A stretch of DNA of 64,000 nt from Erpobdella octoculata (lineage: Eukaryota; Annelida; Clitellata; Hirudinida; Erpobdellidae): positions 5,602,938 to 5,666,937 of the forward strand of contig OZ022245.1 in NCBI GenBank assembly GCA_963978895.1, written 5' to 3'. This document shows, piece after piece, positions 27,871 through 64,000 of the stretch; the stretch's first letter is position 1; the number at the start of each line of letters is the position of its first letter. The translations under genes were made by a program, and so were the position numbers. Under the pieces are notes generated by a model that saw nothing but the letters and a program-made list of their open reading frames with translations, was not told the DNA's origin and did not search any database.

Positions 27871-28460
27871 CAATTATTTTGAACAAAAATAATTGATAGG
27901 AATTATTTTGAAGTTCTTAAAAAGTTAAAACTTTAGTGAAACTTCGATTCTTGAAAAACTTTCAACGAATTTTAAACAAAAGTCTTTGTTAAATTAAATA
28001 AATAATAATGCGCAGTTCTTGATATTAACTGTATTCCAAAAATATACGGAATTGACTTACCTTGAAACAACTTAGAGCTTTATTGTACTTTCTCTGTCCC
28101 ATCTGAATGAAAAAGTTTAAAAAAATTATTGAATTTGTATTTTATTTAATATTACATATTCATTAACTTTTTCGTTTTTCAAATGAAAAATTTAATTCTG
28201 AATTATTATCAAAGTTAAAACGGTACAGAAATTCGAGCCATCACATCGACAGGGGGCGTTACTTTAATTCATCGCCCAATTTTCTCGGCCGCACGCCGGG
28301 CTCATCAACAACAGCCAATTGTTGCCCGGGAAACTCGGAAAAAATCACGAGTGAGACATATAATACACATATATCATATTTAGAACTTATAAAAAATATC
28401 GTTAAAAAAAATTTAATTAAGCAGTCGTATTATTTTTATGTGCAAAAAATATGATTTTGC
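27871..28460. other. non-coding stretch
   Basis: AT-rich, apart from a short GC-rich block at 28240-28340 (CTCGGCCGCACGCCGGGCTC, TTGTTGCCCGGGAAACTCGG). No gene was recognised. Confidence 0.4.
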
Positions 28461-28463
28461 TTT

Positions 28464-28800
28464 TTTTTTTTTTTTTTTTTTATAATAGTTTATAGTCCTT
28501 TACACCATGTGTTTTAAGACTGAAATGTCTGTATGTAGGAAACAGCTAAGTACTTCCTGTTGTGGATCATAATTTGATCCTTTTAACTTTTCCCTCCTCC
28601 TTTCTCCAGGCTTGGGACTGGCTCGCAATTAGCGAGGCGGAGTTTTGCTTTTTGATTACCTTCCTTTTGAAATATTTGTCAATTCGGTTTAATGTGAAGG
28701 TGCTTTCAGACTTGACCAATGATTTAATTGCTTTCTGTAAATTGCTAAAAGATCTTCGGCTAACAAATGGCAATCAATCAGAAGCGTTTGGAGAATAAAT
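28464..28800 (-). mobile_element. 5'-truncated LINE/SINE 3' end with poly(A)
   Basis: On the minus strand: CCTCGCTAATTGCGAGCCAG, TCCCAAGCCTGGAGAAAGGA, then TTAAAACACATGGTGTAAAG GACTATAAACTATTATAAA and a poly(A) of about 20. The tail matches the I-group LINE at 19620-19671. The CCAGTCCCAAGCCTGGA block is a widespread 3' UTR motif of animal retroelements. A second copy is at 36903-37072. Confidence 0.75.
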
Positions 28801-30455
28801 TAGACCACCGCTTCAATTTGAGTGGAATTCTGACATCTAGTGTCGAAAATCAAAGCTATGAAGTAGGACGGAGAAGTTTCAGGACAAAAACAGAACATAT
28901 TAAATGCAGCAGTTCAACCATTAACGGATGACAGTTTGTTTTATGTTAACATACATAAACGACCTCACGAGATATCGAATGAGAAAAGCGACCACCATAG
29001 CGGTCTTAAAGTTGACATTTGAGATTATCAAAATTATGAATCGCGGCTAATATCAGTAATATTTCCAAACAGTGTTCAATGATGGAAAACTGTAAAGAAG
29101 TGCAAAATGAGTGCAATTACGCTTGCTGCATGACAGTTCACTTCACATTTTCTGAAAACGGGATACACATAAATTATTTAATATTTTATTTTAAATGTTT
29201 ACTATTTATAAACTCCAAGTGATATTAGATAGATTACTTGCATGTTAAAAATAACACGCATTAAAACAAAGCGATTTCACTGAGTGCTGAAAAATTTTAT
29301 ATAATTCTTCTGAGAAATTTATTTTAGCAAAAAACAGAATTTTAAAGTGTTTTCTAAAATGGTCAGAAACGGCTCAGATGAGAAATAAGAGATGAAATGC
29401 GTCTTCATTTGCATGTCTCGTCGGGAAGTAGAATGACAAGAAAGTTGCGACAGAAGAAAGAAAACGTCTCCATAGATATGAATTGCTGAAAGAAAACGAG
29501 CACTCAAAAATAAATTTTTTCATACGATTCAGGTTGCTGAAATTGAGAAATCTCAATTTTAATTTTAATCGTTTCAAAACCGAAATGAGACTTGTGAGAT
29601 ATAATGGACTGTATAATGTTGTTTAAAAACGCTTACACCATATTAGACCTGTTTTAAAATTTCTTTAAAATTTGAAAAATTTGCTGTTTTATTCAACAGA
29701 GAAGAAAAGAGAATTGACAGAACACTGGTTGGTGTGTTAATTATAAAACTAAATCAGACACAAGGGTCTTAGACTACAAGTGTAAGTGTAAGTTAGAATC
29801 AGTTGAGCATTAGTATAGAAAATTATAAACGTCTTTTAAGATCAATAAAAGACGATAGTTGCTTAGTTTGATGAAGGCATAATATTAACTTGCCTAGGGC
29901 TTTGCGCAGCCTCCGTACTTGAACAGAAAATTAAAGTTTACCGAGTTCAGTAAGTCAAGCAGGACCCGCCAAAGTACCACAGTTGTTAGTGCACCAGTGT
30001 TTATTAGTTTAAAACCTACTGAGGTTTGTTGGCTGCAAATATTAAATATCGATTAAAGTTACGTCAAGTTCTTAACATCCTGTTGTTCGTTTCGTGAGTT
30101 TCCACAAATCACAAATGAAAATGCCATCACCAAGAGTATCGATAATGTTTGGAAAGTTCTACAATATTTCTCCAGTTGAAAAAGTTATCGAACGACCGAC
30201 GGATGAACACAGGAGTTCCGGAATATCAGGCTGAAATGTAAACAAAAACTGCCGGAACAGCTGAAAGCTTAATACTTCATTAAAACGTGCCTGAACTCTC
30301 ATTTGTGCTTAAAAAACCATTATCATCGTATGAAGTTTATTAAAATAGTATTTTTTTTATTTTTAAATGTTTTTTTTTCAGTAAAAAATGCTTTTCCATC
30401 TGCAGCTTTTAAAACATTTAATTTGTTCATGGTTCAATAAACAGTATCATTTTGC
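28801..30455. other. non-coding stretch with a possible old LTR
   Basis: No gene was recognised. 29759-30100 has an AATAAA near 29843 followed by a more balanced-composition segment (TTGCCTAGGGCTTTGCGCAG, GTCAAGCAGGACCCGCC). This could be the R/U5 part of an old LTR, but I found no partner copy or primer site, so it is not called. Confidence 0.35.
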
Positions 30456-30600
30456 AAATAATACTATTTTTGCAGATAGTACCAATTTTGCATATAGTGC
30501 TATTTTCGCAGATAGTACCTTATTTGCTTATAGTACCTTTTTTGCAAATAGTACCATTTTTGCAAATAGTACCATTTTTGCAGATAGTATGTCTGTATCT
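30456..30600 (+). repeat. about 19-bp minisatellite (TTTTTGCAAATAGTACCAT)
   Basis: Seven imperfect copies with variants TTTGCAGATAGTACCA and TTTGCATATAGTGCTA. Reading frames through it (FANSTIFANSTIFADS) are artefacts. Confidence 0.8.
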
Positions 30601-31065
30601 CTTCTATTATTTTCATCATAAAAGTTTAGTTAAAAACTTTAATAATTCTGTTTTTAATAATTATTTTTTGTAACAGTCTTTGTAATTTTAACAAATATTC
30701 AGCAAATTGCATTCTAATAAATATATAATATACACGATAAAAGCACATCGCGGTAATTAATAATTAGTATAATCCAAACAAATAACAAGTATAAAATAGG
30801 CTATAAAACATTATAAATAAATAAAAATAGGAAAGAGATGCATACATTGCGGGTTAAAATAGAGGTAAAATATGGTTACACACGATGGGTGGTTAAAATC
30901 CTTCAAGCCTTTTTCTGGCTTTATCCATTTTTGCCTTCAAACATTTGGCTGGGAACTTCATTTGCTCAGCTAACTCGATAGCGGATGAAAATGAACTTTG
31001 ATGGAGCCATTACCCAAGTTTTACTTAGATAAGCCGATATGCAAATTTAAAACTTTAAAACATAC

Positions 31066-56395
<25,330 letters not shown>

Positions 56396-56439
56396 CTGAA
56401 AAAAGAAAAAAACAGGAAGATGTTGGCGCTAATTTGGTA

Positions 56440-56479
56440 GTAGTGATGATTGTGATGATGATGGTGATGATGATGATGG

Positions 56480-56511
<32 letters not shown>

Positions 56512-56532
56512 TTGATGATGATGATGATGTTA

Positions 56533-56571
<39 letters not shown>

Positions 56572-56623
56572 TTGATGATGATGATGATGATGTTGATGTT
56601 GATGATGATGATGATGATGATGT

Positions 56624-56658
<35 letters not shown>

Positions 56659-56935
56659 TTGATGATGATGATGATGATGTTGATGTTGATGATGATGATG
56701 ATGATGATGATGATGAGGATGAGGATGAGGATGAGGATGAGGATGATAATGATGATGAGGATGATAATGATGATGATGGTGATGGTGGTGGTGATGGTGG
56801 TGGTGGGGGGGGTGTGGTGGTAGTGATAGTGATAGTGATAGTGGTGGTGATTGTGATAGTGGTAGTGGTTGTGATGGTGGTGATGACAATGATGAGGATG
56901 ATGATGATGATGATCGTGGTGATTATGATGGCGAT
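56440..56935 (+). repeat. GAT/GTG triplet array
   Basis: About 500 bp of GATGAT with GTT variants, then GAGGAT units, then TGGTGGTGATAG. A GATGATGTTGATGTTGATG block occurs twice (about 56590 and 56675). It starts 45 bases upstream of the receptor exon at 56395 in gene orientation. Confidence 0.92.
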
Positions 56936-56939
56936 GATG

Positions 56940-58741
56940 ATGACGCAGTTGTCAGGCGATGAAAATTATATATAGATTGTTGAAAGCCTCAGTTGAAGTG
57001 TTTGTTGAACAATATTTCTCTTGAATCACTCGATAAATTGAGTCAGCGAATCAAATTGAATGTTTATTTTCGAAGATGTCGAAATGTAATCCAATTTCAA
57101 AAGCTTGAAATGTTGAAAAGTATCGCTATAATAAATAAACCAGCATTAAACAAATTATATTTGGTAAATTTTGATTAAATGGCAAAATTATTTCCTAACT
57201 GGAATTTATTTCACGGATTTTTTTCTCGACTTTCTGTTTAAAAATGCAATAGAATCGGCCGTTCGGTTGACTGTATCTTTGTGTTGCTGTGTATAACTTT
57301 TTTGATTGTTTGTATGTGTTTGTGCTTTCACGTTGTTTCTTTGTATGTATCTGTATGTTTGTATGTTTGTGTGTTTAATTGTTTTCATGTATGTATGTTT
57401 TTATCTGTTTTTTTGTTTGTTTGTTTGTTTGTATGTAAGTTTGTATCTTTTGAAAGGATGTTTTTTTTACTTTCTTGCATAATTAAGCAACAAAGTTTTC
57501 GATTGGATGTGCAAATGTTTTTTCTCTTTTATTTTTTTTCAAAAAATATACATAAGAACTCCCAGGCATCAAAGAAAGTTTCCTTCGTTCAAAGAGCAAA
57601 CCAGGAAGCAGATTTGATCACGTTGGAGCCCTAAACCACGTGTTCTGCCGATGAAAATAAGAGGGGGGAAGGAAAGAGACGTGGGTGGGGGTGGGGGTGG
57701 GGGTAGGGGGTTTAGACCCCAAAGGGTTTTTTTGCTTTGTTTCAAAGTTTTATTCTTTTGGGAAATTGTGATTTTTTTGATCAAAAATCAAGTTCGAGGA
57801 ATCAGCTCGAAAAATTTACTTTTAAAAAAACCATAAAAATCCGAGATATTCAGCAACTTCACGTCTTAAGTAATTAAAATACATAAAATAACTATATACG
57901 GATACTAAATAATTTAAAAAATGCTTACAATAAAGTATTTTGCATTGAAAATGATTGTTATGTCGGAGGAAATTCCATCAAAATCATTAAGCACACATTG
58001 ACTGTAGACGCATCGTCTGAGACCAGTCATGTTGATCCGGCAAGAAAAAGGTTGACTGATAGAATTACATTCCTACGGTGATATCTCATAAGAATTATTA
58101 AATAATATAATATTATATTATTATTACTTTTTAGTATTTATTAAATAATGTAATTTTACTGTTTTGCTTATTAAAATAATTTATTAACAAATAAACGTTG
58201 TAGATGTTATTTAGTGATAGAGATGCAGATATGTAATACATACAAATAAGTAATAAACAATATTACAGATACAAATATATAACATGTACTGATATGTAAA
58301 ACATAGATACATACCTACAATACAGATACAAACATATCTGTATTGATATGTAATACAGTAACATACATAGAGATATGTAGTAGAAACATACATTGGAGCA
58401 AAACGGTTCTTCAGCGATAGCCGTCTTGAATAATTGAAACTCTCGTAAAACCTACATTCGGAAAGTCTAGTTTTTTCTTCGGTGAAACAAAAATGAAAAA
58501 TATACAACAAAGCAGGTTTTTTAATATTTTTTTAGGGCGGTGTTAAACACCCGAAAGAACTCGAAGAAAAAGTTAATTGCTCTCCCCGTGGTCATACATC
58601 TGCTGGCAGGTGCCTCACATCAGTACCAGTCACGTCCTACAAATGATTTCCTGGCGGACAAAATGTGATATTTTTTGTGCTGGAATGTGAGCAAAGTGAA
58701 AAGTAGCGGTGTACATTTTATTTATTTATTTATTAGAGTGG
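56940..58741. other. no recognised gene
   Basis: AT-rich with a GT-rich run (57290-57440) and a G-rich run (57660-57710). Probably 5' intron of the receptor gene. Confidence 0.45.
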
Positions 58742-59668
58742 GTGAGTGAGTGAGTGAGTGAGTGAGTGAGTGAGTGAGTGAGTGAGTGAGTGAGTGAGTG
58801 AGTGAGTGAGTGAGTGAGTGAGTGAGTGAGTGAGTGAGTGAGTGAGTGAGTGAGTGAGTGAGTGAGTGAGTGAGTGAGTGAGTGAGTGAGTGAGTGAGTG
58901 AGTGAGTGAGTGAGTGAGTGAGTGAGTGAGTGAGTGAGTGAGTGAGTGAGTGAGTGAGTGAGTGAGTGAGTGAGTGAGTGAGTGAGTGAGTGAGTGAGTG
59001 AGTGAGTGAGTGAGTGAGTGAGTGAGTGAGTGAGTGAGTGAGTGAGTGAGTGAGTGAGTGAGTGAGTGAGTGAGTGAGTGAGTGAGTGAGTGAGTGAGTG
59101 AGTGAGTGAGTGAGTGAGTGAGTGAGTGAGTGAGTGAGTGAGTGAGTGAGTGAGTGAGTGAGTGAGTGAGTGAGTGAGTGAGTGAGTGAGTGAGTGAGTG
59201 AGTGAGTGAGTGAGTGAGTGAGTGAGTGAGTGAGTGAGTGAGTGAGTGAGTGAGTGAGTGAGTGAGTGAGTGAGTGAGTGAGTGAGTGAGTGAGTGAGTG
59301 AGTGAGTGAGTGAGTGAGTGAGTGAGTGAGTGAGTGAGTGAGTGAGTGAGTGAGTGAGTGAGTGAGTGAGTGAGTGAGTGAGTGAGTGAGTGAGTGAGTG
59401 AGTGAGTGAGTGAGTGAGTGAGTGAGTGAGTGAGTGAGTGAGTGAGTGAGTGAGTGAGTGAGTGAGTGAGTGAGTGAGTGAGTGAGTGAGTGAGTGAGTG
59501 AGTGAGTGAGTGAGTGAGTGAGTGAGTGAGTGAGTGAGTGAGTGAGTGAGTGAGTGAGTGAGTGAGTGAGTGAGTGAGTGAGTGAGTGAGTGAGTGAGTG
59601 AGTGAGTGAGTGAGTGAGTGAGTGAGTGAGTGAGTGAGTGAGTGAGTGAGTGAGTGAGTGAGTGAGTA
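58742..59668 (+). repeat. GTGA tetranucleotide array, 927 bp
   Basis: About 231 head-to-tail GTGA units with no interruption that I could see. Confidence 0.98.
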
Positions 59669-61486
59669 CTATTCGCTTAATATGTGCATAATTAGGAAAA
59701 TACTCTCCTAGAATAAGTGAAACCTCATTTCCAATGCAAATTGGTACCGAAGCAAGCGTCAGAATTGTTTACTAAGTGCCAATTAGTTGCTCTGCAAGTT
59801 CAATCCTTAGCAAATACTTTGTTATTTATAGAACTTGAAAGTGTAAATATATATTTGAAGATCCTGGCCATAAATTATGCTAATGGTAGGGTGATTATTT
59901 AATCAGTTTTTTTTTTTTAATTAACTAACACTGAAATTGCTATAAAAGTAGATAAGAGTCAGATGCTGACACAGAGTTGCCACGATAAGCTTGAGCAGAT
60001 GAAATAACAGTCTCCCCTGGCACGTTGTGTCCGATATCCCCCCAACCACCCAGAAAAATAACTTAAAAACTTTGGATTCGATGTTCTCACGTATCAGGTC
60101 ACACTAGACATGGAGCTTACAACTTGCCTAACATGTTCTTAAACCACACAGCGAACACCCATGAAATAATTATTTATAATAAAGAATATTTTAGCTCGAC
60201 CAAAGTATTACACGTAGTCCTTCATGTTTAACTTTTCAGACATTTTTTTAAATAAAAATTGGCAAAAGAAGAAGTTAATAAATATGCTGCTCGTTCGCTT
60301 GAATATTTCCTGGCAAACCTGCAAAAGAAATTATCTTGCAATAATAAAATATCCCAGTGGGGAGGGGTAATAAAATATCCCCGCGTAGAGGGGGGGGGCT
60401 CGCTAGAAAGTTTTTTTGTCATCTCGATATCATTACAAGTCATTAAGTTGTTCATTTCTTTCTCACGAATGACTTTCATTTGTCATTTTATTACAATTTA
60501 TTCGCCTCCCTCTCTCTCTCACTTTTCTTTCTTGTTCTCTGTTCCTACCTCGCAATCTTTCTTTTTCTTCATCGTATGATTTTTTTAAACCCATTGAACG
60601 CAACGTACGTGTGTTTATATGTGTTTGTGTGTGTTTGTGTGTGTTTGTGTGTTTGTGTTCAAAGCAGTAAGTACTCCGGAGTCGGTCAACTCGTATTCCT
60701 AATCGTGAGCGGACTCCAAAGTTTTGATTTCAAAGCAATTCAAGAATGAATATTTAAAATAGTCAAAATATTCTCAAAACTTAAAAAAATGCTTAATTGG
60801 TAAAAAAAACATTTCTTTTATTTTAGTTTAAACATTGAAGTCCATTCAACTGGTGTCGGAGTCACCTCAGAAACACTTGTAGCGAATAACCTGAATAAAC
60901 AACTTCTCCACGTGCTTTCAAGGAAGACATTTCAAAGTTTTATTTCAATTTAAGTCAAACCATTGAGTTTCGGACATTGTACAAAGTTTGTAATCTGATA
61001 TGATTAAATTGAATGAGACTGAAAAAAATAAGTTTTTATTTTTTAAAAAGGAAAATTCTGAAATGAAGAATCGATATTTTTCAACAATCGACTCTCCGAC
61101 GAGCATTCCACTCCGTCGAATCCAATTTAAGCGACCCGCAAAATCTAAATCAAGTTACTGCTCAAATTTCTGCATTAAATATTTGTTTAAGTGAAATATT
61201 CATAGGTAATCTGATCAAATGTAAGATAAATTTTCGCGTTTTTGCATCTAAAAGGTTTACTTCGCTACGACAATGCATCGCAATAAATAAGATTACCTCA
61301 AGGATAAAGTGATTTTTTTAAAATTGAAAACCATAAAACACCTTTGTGAACTTTTCCTTGAAATTCTGTGCTTTAAATCTGCAGCTACTACCTCGACAGC
61401 CGAATTTACTAAATCACCAATAACCTCAACAACTGCAATACTCAAAACGACATCAGCAACATCAGCAACATAATCACAAAATATTC
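59669..61486. other. no recognised gene
   Basis: AT-rich; a GT run lies at 60605-60660 and a G9 run at 60389-60397. No splice-consistent receptor exon was recognised on the minus strand. Confidence 0.45.
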
Positions 61487-61622
61487 AAAATAAGCAACAT
61501 CATCAACATAATCACAAAACAAGCAACATCATCAACATAATCACAAAATAAGCAACATCATCAACATAATCACAAAACAAGCAACATCATCAACATAATC
61601 ACAAAATAAGCAGCATCATCAA
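61487..61622 (+). repeat. 29-bp minisatellite (AAGCAACATCATCAACATAA)
   Basis: Five copies of AGCAACATCATCAACATAA followed by TCACAAAATA or TCACAAAACA, alternating between the two variants. Confidence 0.9.
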
Positions 61623-62240
61623 CATCAATCTCACTATTATGTTTAGCTATCAGTGGGGAGTAAAGCAAATTATTTAATCCTGCAACTACGTTATGTTGTG
61701 CCTAATAGTCTTGAAGTCCATTATTGGACTTCCTACTGTCTATGGCCAATGTGAACTGGTGCTTCTGTTCTTGAGTCGTTGTTCTGACCTTGTTTCGTTA
61801 TTTTGTAATCCTGATGGTTTTATATACATGATCTTGCTCATAGCTCAGCGGATTTTGACATTCTGGGCCTGCTTTAGTTTTATATTTAGTTTTATATTTT
61901 TAAATTTCCGCAGTAACAGCAAGTAGATTTTATTATAATTTATTATTGAGATTTAATGATTTGAAAATAAATATAAAACAACTGTAATGTTTTAAAATGT
62001 TTATAATCTTAATCTCAAAACTAAATCCACCATGATCACGTGACAAAGGGCCAGCGCTGCCATTGGCTGCACGAAATCCTACAATTTCTTTTACTTCTTA
62101 TCGTGACGGCATATGGTTTGTTTTGTCTGTGAAAGAATTCGTTTGTTTGTTTGTTTGTCACTTTGTTTTGTTTTGTTGTCTGGATGTGCGTGTTTTTATG
62201 TATATATGTTTTAATATCTGCGTGTGCGTTTATGCAAATA

Positions 62241-62242
<2 letters not shown>

Positions 62243-62279
<37 letters not shown>
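62243..62279 (+). repeat. GT dinucleotide run
   Basis: About 37 bp of GT. Confidence 0.9.
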
Positions 62280-62280
<1 letters not shown>

Positions 62281-62451
62281 TGTCTGTTTTCTTCTTTTTG
62301 TGTTTGAAACCTTTAGTTGTCAGTTTGTAATCTTGACCATGTCTGAAATAGTTTTTATGCCTTCTTATGCACGTTATTCTATGTGCATTAGCTTCCATGT
62401 TTTCTAGTATGTTTGTGTATGCCTGTATATGTTCAATGTGCACACTGTTTC

Positions 62452-62454
<3 letters not shown>

Positions 62455-62515
<61 letters not shown>
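62455..62515. repeat. TA array
   Basis: About 60 bp of TA with one CATA interruption. Confidence 0.95.
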
Positions 62516-62516
<1 letters not shown>

Positions 62517-64000
62517 GTATGTATATTAAATTTTTTATATGAACTTCACCCCCGGTCTTGCTTGCTTGTTTAAAATAGTTTGCTTGCTTGAATGTTTGCA
62601 AACCTTGAAAGTAAAATTTAACTAACTTTCCGTCACCCAATCAAGCTGAAATTTGAAATATAGGCTTGCTCTTCGCGAGAATTAGAGTTTGTAAACTTTC
62701 TGGAAAAAATATTTTTTAATTAAAAATAATAATCATCTATTTTTTAAAACAAAAATAAATAAACACAATTATATAGATGTTTGCATATATAAATTTAAAA
62801 AAATGTTTTAAAAGAAAAGTTTGCAATAAATGAAAAAACTGCGATTCTTGAAATATAATGAAATGGTGAAAAAACCTCATTTTTACGGTTTACTTGTTAT
62901 AATTTTAGCCTGTGTGGGTATGCTGGATCAACTATTATGCAAAAGCTATTTCTAAATCCTAATAAATAAATTTTATAAAGTTAAATTAAAAAATCAATTC
63001 AAATTAAAATAAATAATTAACGTTTTAGTTGTATAAAAGATATTTTAATATGTTACACACTTACTAAGGTGTGCTTGTTTGGTTCGAGTTTAATACCAGT
63101 TTGAAGTTTGTAAGTGTTCGACAAACATTTTATTTTTTTTTTATAGCAGATTGCATATGTATGGTCTACTTCACCCTACCCATATTTTATCCATAACCAT
63201 CCATAGATTGTTAAGAAAAAAGTTAATATCATCTATAATTTAAAAAAAAATTCCTGAATGTTTTTTTTTTATTTTAGAAAAATGCTATTATTTTTAAACG
63301 TGTAGTTTGCTGCAAAAATAAACTCATTTCAGATCGGGTCGGGTTGGATCGGGTCAGTATGTCGGCGGATCGGATAGTGGAGTCGTTGAAAATCTCATCT
63401 CTCAGAAGATCAAATTTTAATCAATTATCATTTGTTTTTATATCAATTTTGTACTGAACTGATGTCTCAGCATTTGAAAATTTTAGTCGAGTACCTGGAT
63501 AATCTCACATTATCACCACCATCACCGGCATCATAATCATCGTCATCGTTGCCATAGTCATGGTCGTTGTCAGCAAACATATTGAAGTTTGATTTACAAA
63601 GCAAGATGGATAAGTATGAAACGTTTGTATGAAAAATAATGGAAAAGAATGAATTTCATCGAGGTGATTCATCAAAATTAAAATTGCATCAAATTATGTA
63701 GCAGTTATGAAAAATTACAAAAGTCATCGTTATATATCGAGGGATTTCAGGACAATATTTGATAACTCATTAAAATGCCTAGCTTTCTTTAACTTTAAAT
63801 TTTAATTTTAAAATTAAAATAAAATGAACCGTAGTTTTTTTGCGTTTGAACGTTTTTGTTTACATTTGCTTAAATGCAAAATAAATCTCAAATAACTTTT
63901 TCAGGCACTATCTTAGAATAGCGAAACATCAGTTAAACATCACTATCGCGACAGCAAAATTGCAAGCAGGAGCTCAGAGATTGAAAGAGCCGCAACAAAT
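62516..64000. other. no recognised gene; dispersed repeat at the left
   Basis: 62580-62690 resembles the repeat at 21620-21830 and 49420-49470 (AAAGTAAAATTTAACTAACT, AAGCTGAAATTTGAAATATA). The rest is AT-rich with a short GGTCGGGTTGGATCGGGTC run near 63335. Confidence 0.45.

Noticed and set aside
29759..30100. Possible solo LTR
   Set aside because: AATAAA and composition are suggestive, but no second copy, primer site or TG...CA borders could be shown.
30880..31020. Minus-strand frame AIELAEQMKFPAKCLKAKMD as the receptor's last exon
   Set aside because: No hydrophobic TM4 segment and no fitting acceptor site; not consistent with a Cys-loop receptor C-terminus.
62030..62080. Minus-strand MAALALCHVIM as the receptor signal-peptide exon
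   Set aside because: No donor site gives the required two-base overhang for the 56395 exon.

Overview
This is AT-rich animal DNA from an invertebrate; I cannot place the phylum. The grounds are a multi-exon gene with GT-AG introns for an anion-type Cys-loop receptor, very long microsatellites, and a mixed transposon load: copia, CR1-like and I-like LINEs, Penelope-like, Tigger/pogo, Helitron-like elements, MITEs and tRNA-derived SINEs. No bacterial genes, CRISPR arrays or operons are present. There is a 200-base N gap at 26301-26500.

Region 1-31 kb is mostly mobile DNA. It starts with the gag and leader of a copia element on the minus strand. A CR1-like LINE follows (minus, 1181-7181), split by a stack of nested Helitron-like elements (3049-5026). 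A Penelope-like fragment with a complete-looking type I hammerhead ribozyme core lies at about 8.0 kb. Next come SINEs, TA repeats, a single-exon RRM protein gene (10017-11336, minus), a near-intact Helitron-like element (11833-13250), and a short LTR element with identical LTRs that encodes only a SAP-domain protein (13839-15815). Then follow a 298-bp tandem array holding tRNA-like sequences, a 5'-truncated I-like LINE with RNase H (to 19674), an intact single-exon ZYG-11/ZER-1-like leucine-rich-repeat gene (19873-21438), a dead Tigger element (21861-23648) and a second, inverted copy of the 11.8-kb Helitron-like element (23663-25100).

Region 31-56.4 kb is spanned by one host gene on the minus strand: a glycine/GluCl-type Cys-loop receptor subunit. 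Eight exons can be joined in consistent phase (56395 down to 31066). They cover the extracellular domain and TM1-TM3. The signal-peptide exon and the TM4 exon were not found. Its introns are filled with triplet, 5-, 12- and 16-bp tandem repeats, MITEs and Helitron copies. One intron also holds a second ZYG-11-like reading frame (50841-52597) on the same strand, broken by frameshifts.

Region 56.4-64 kb has no recognisable gene. It contains triplet repeats, a 927-bp GTGA array and short minisatellites.

The strongest observations are: (1) a filled and an empty site for the same Helitron insertion, both inside this window; (2) the hammerhead core in the Penelope-like fragment; (3) a recent LTR element whose only protein is a SAP-domain product; (4) leucine instead of threonine at pore position 6' of the receptor; (5) two diverged intronless ZYG-11-like genes; (6) Helitron copies that combine one family's left part with another family's right end.
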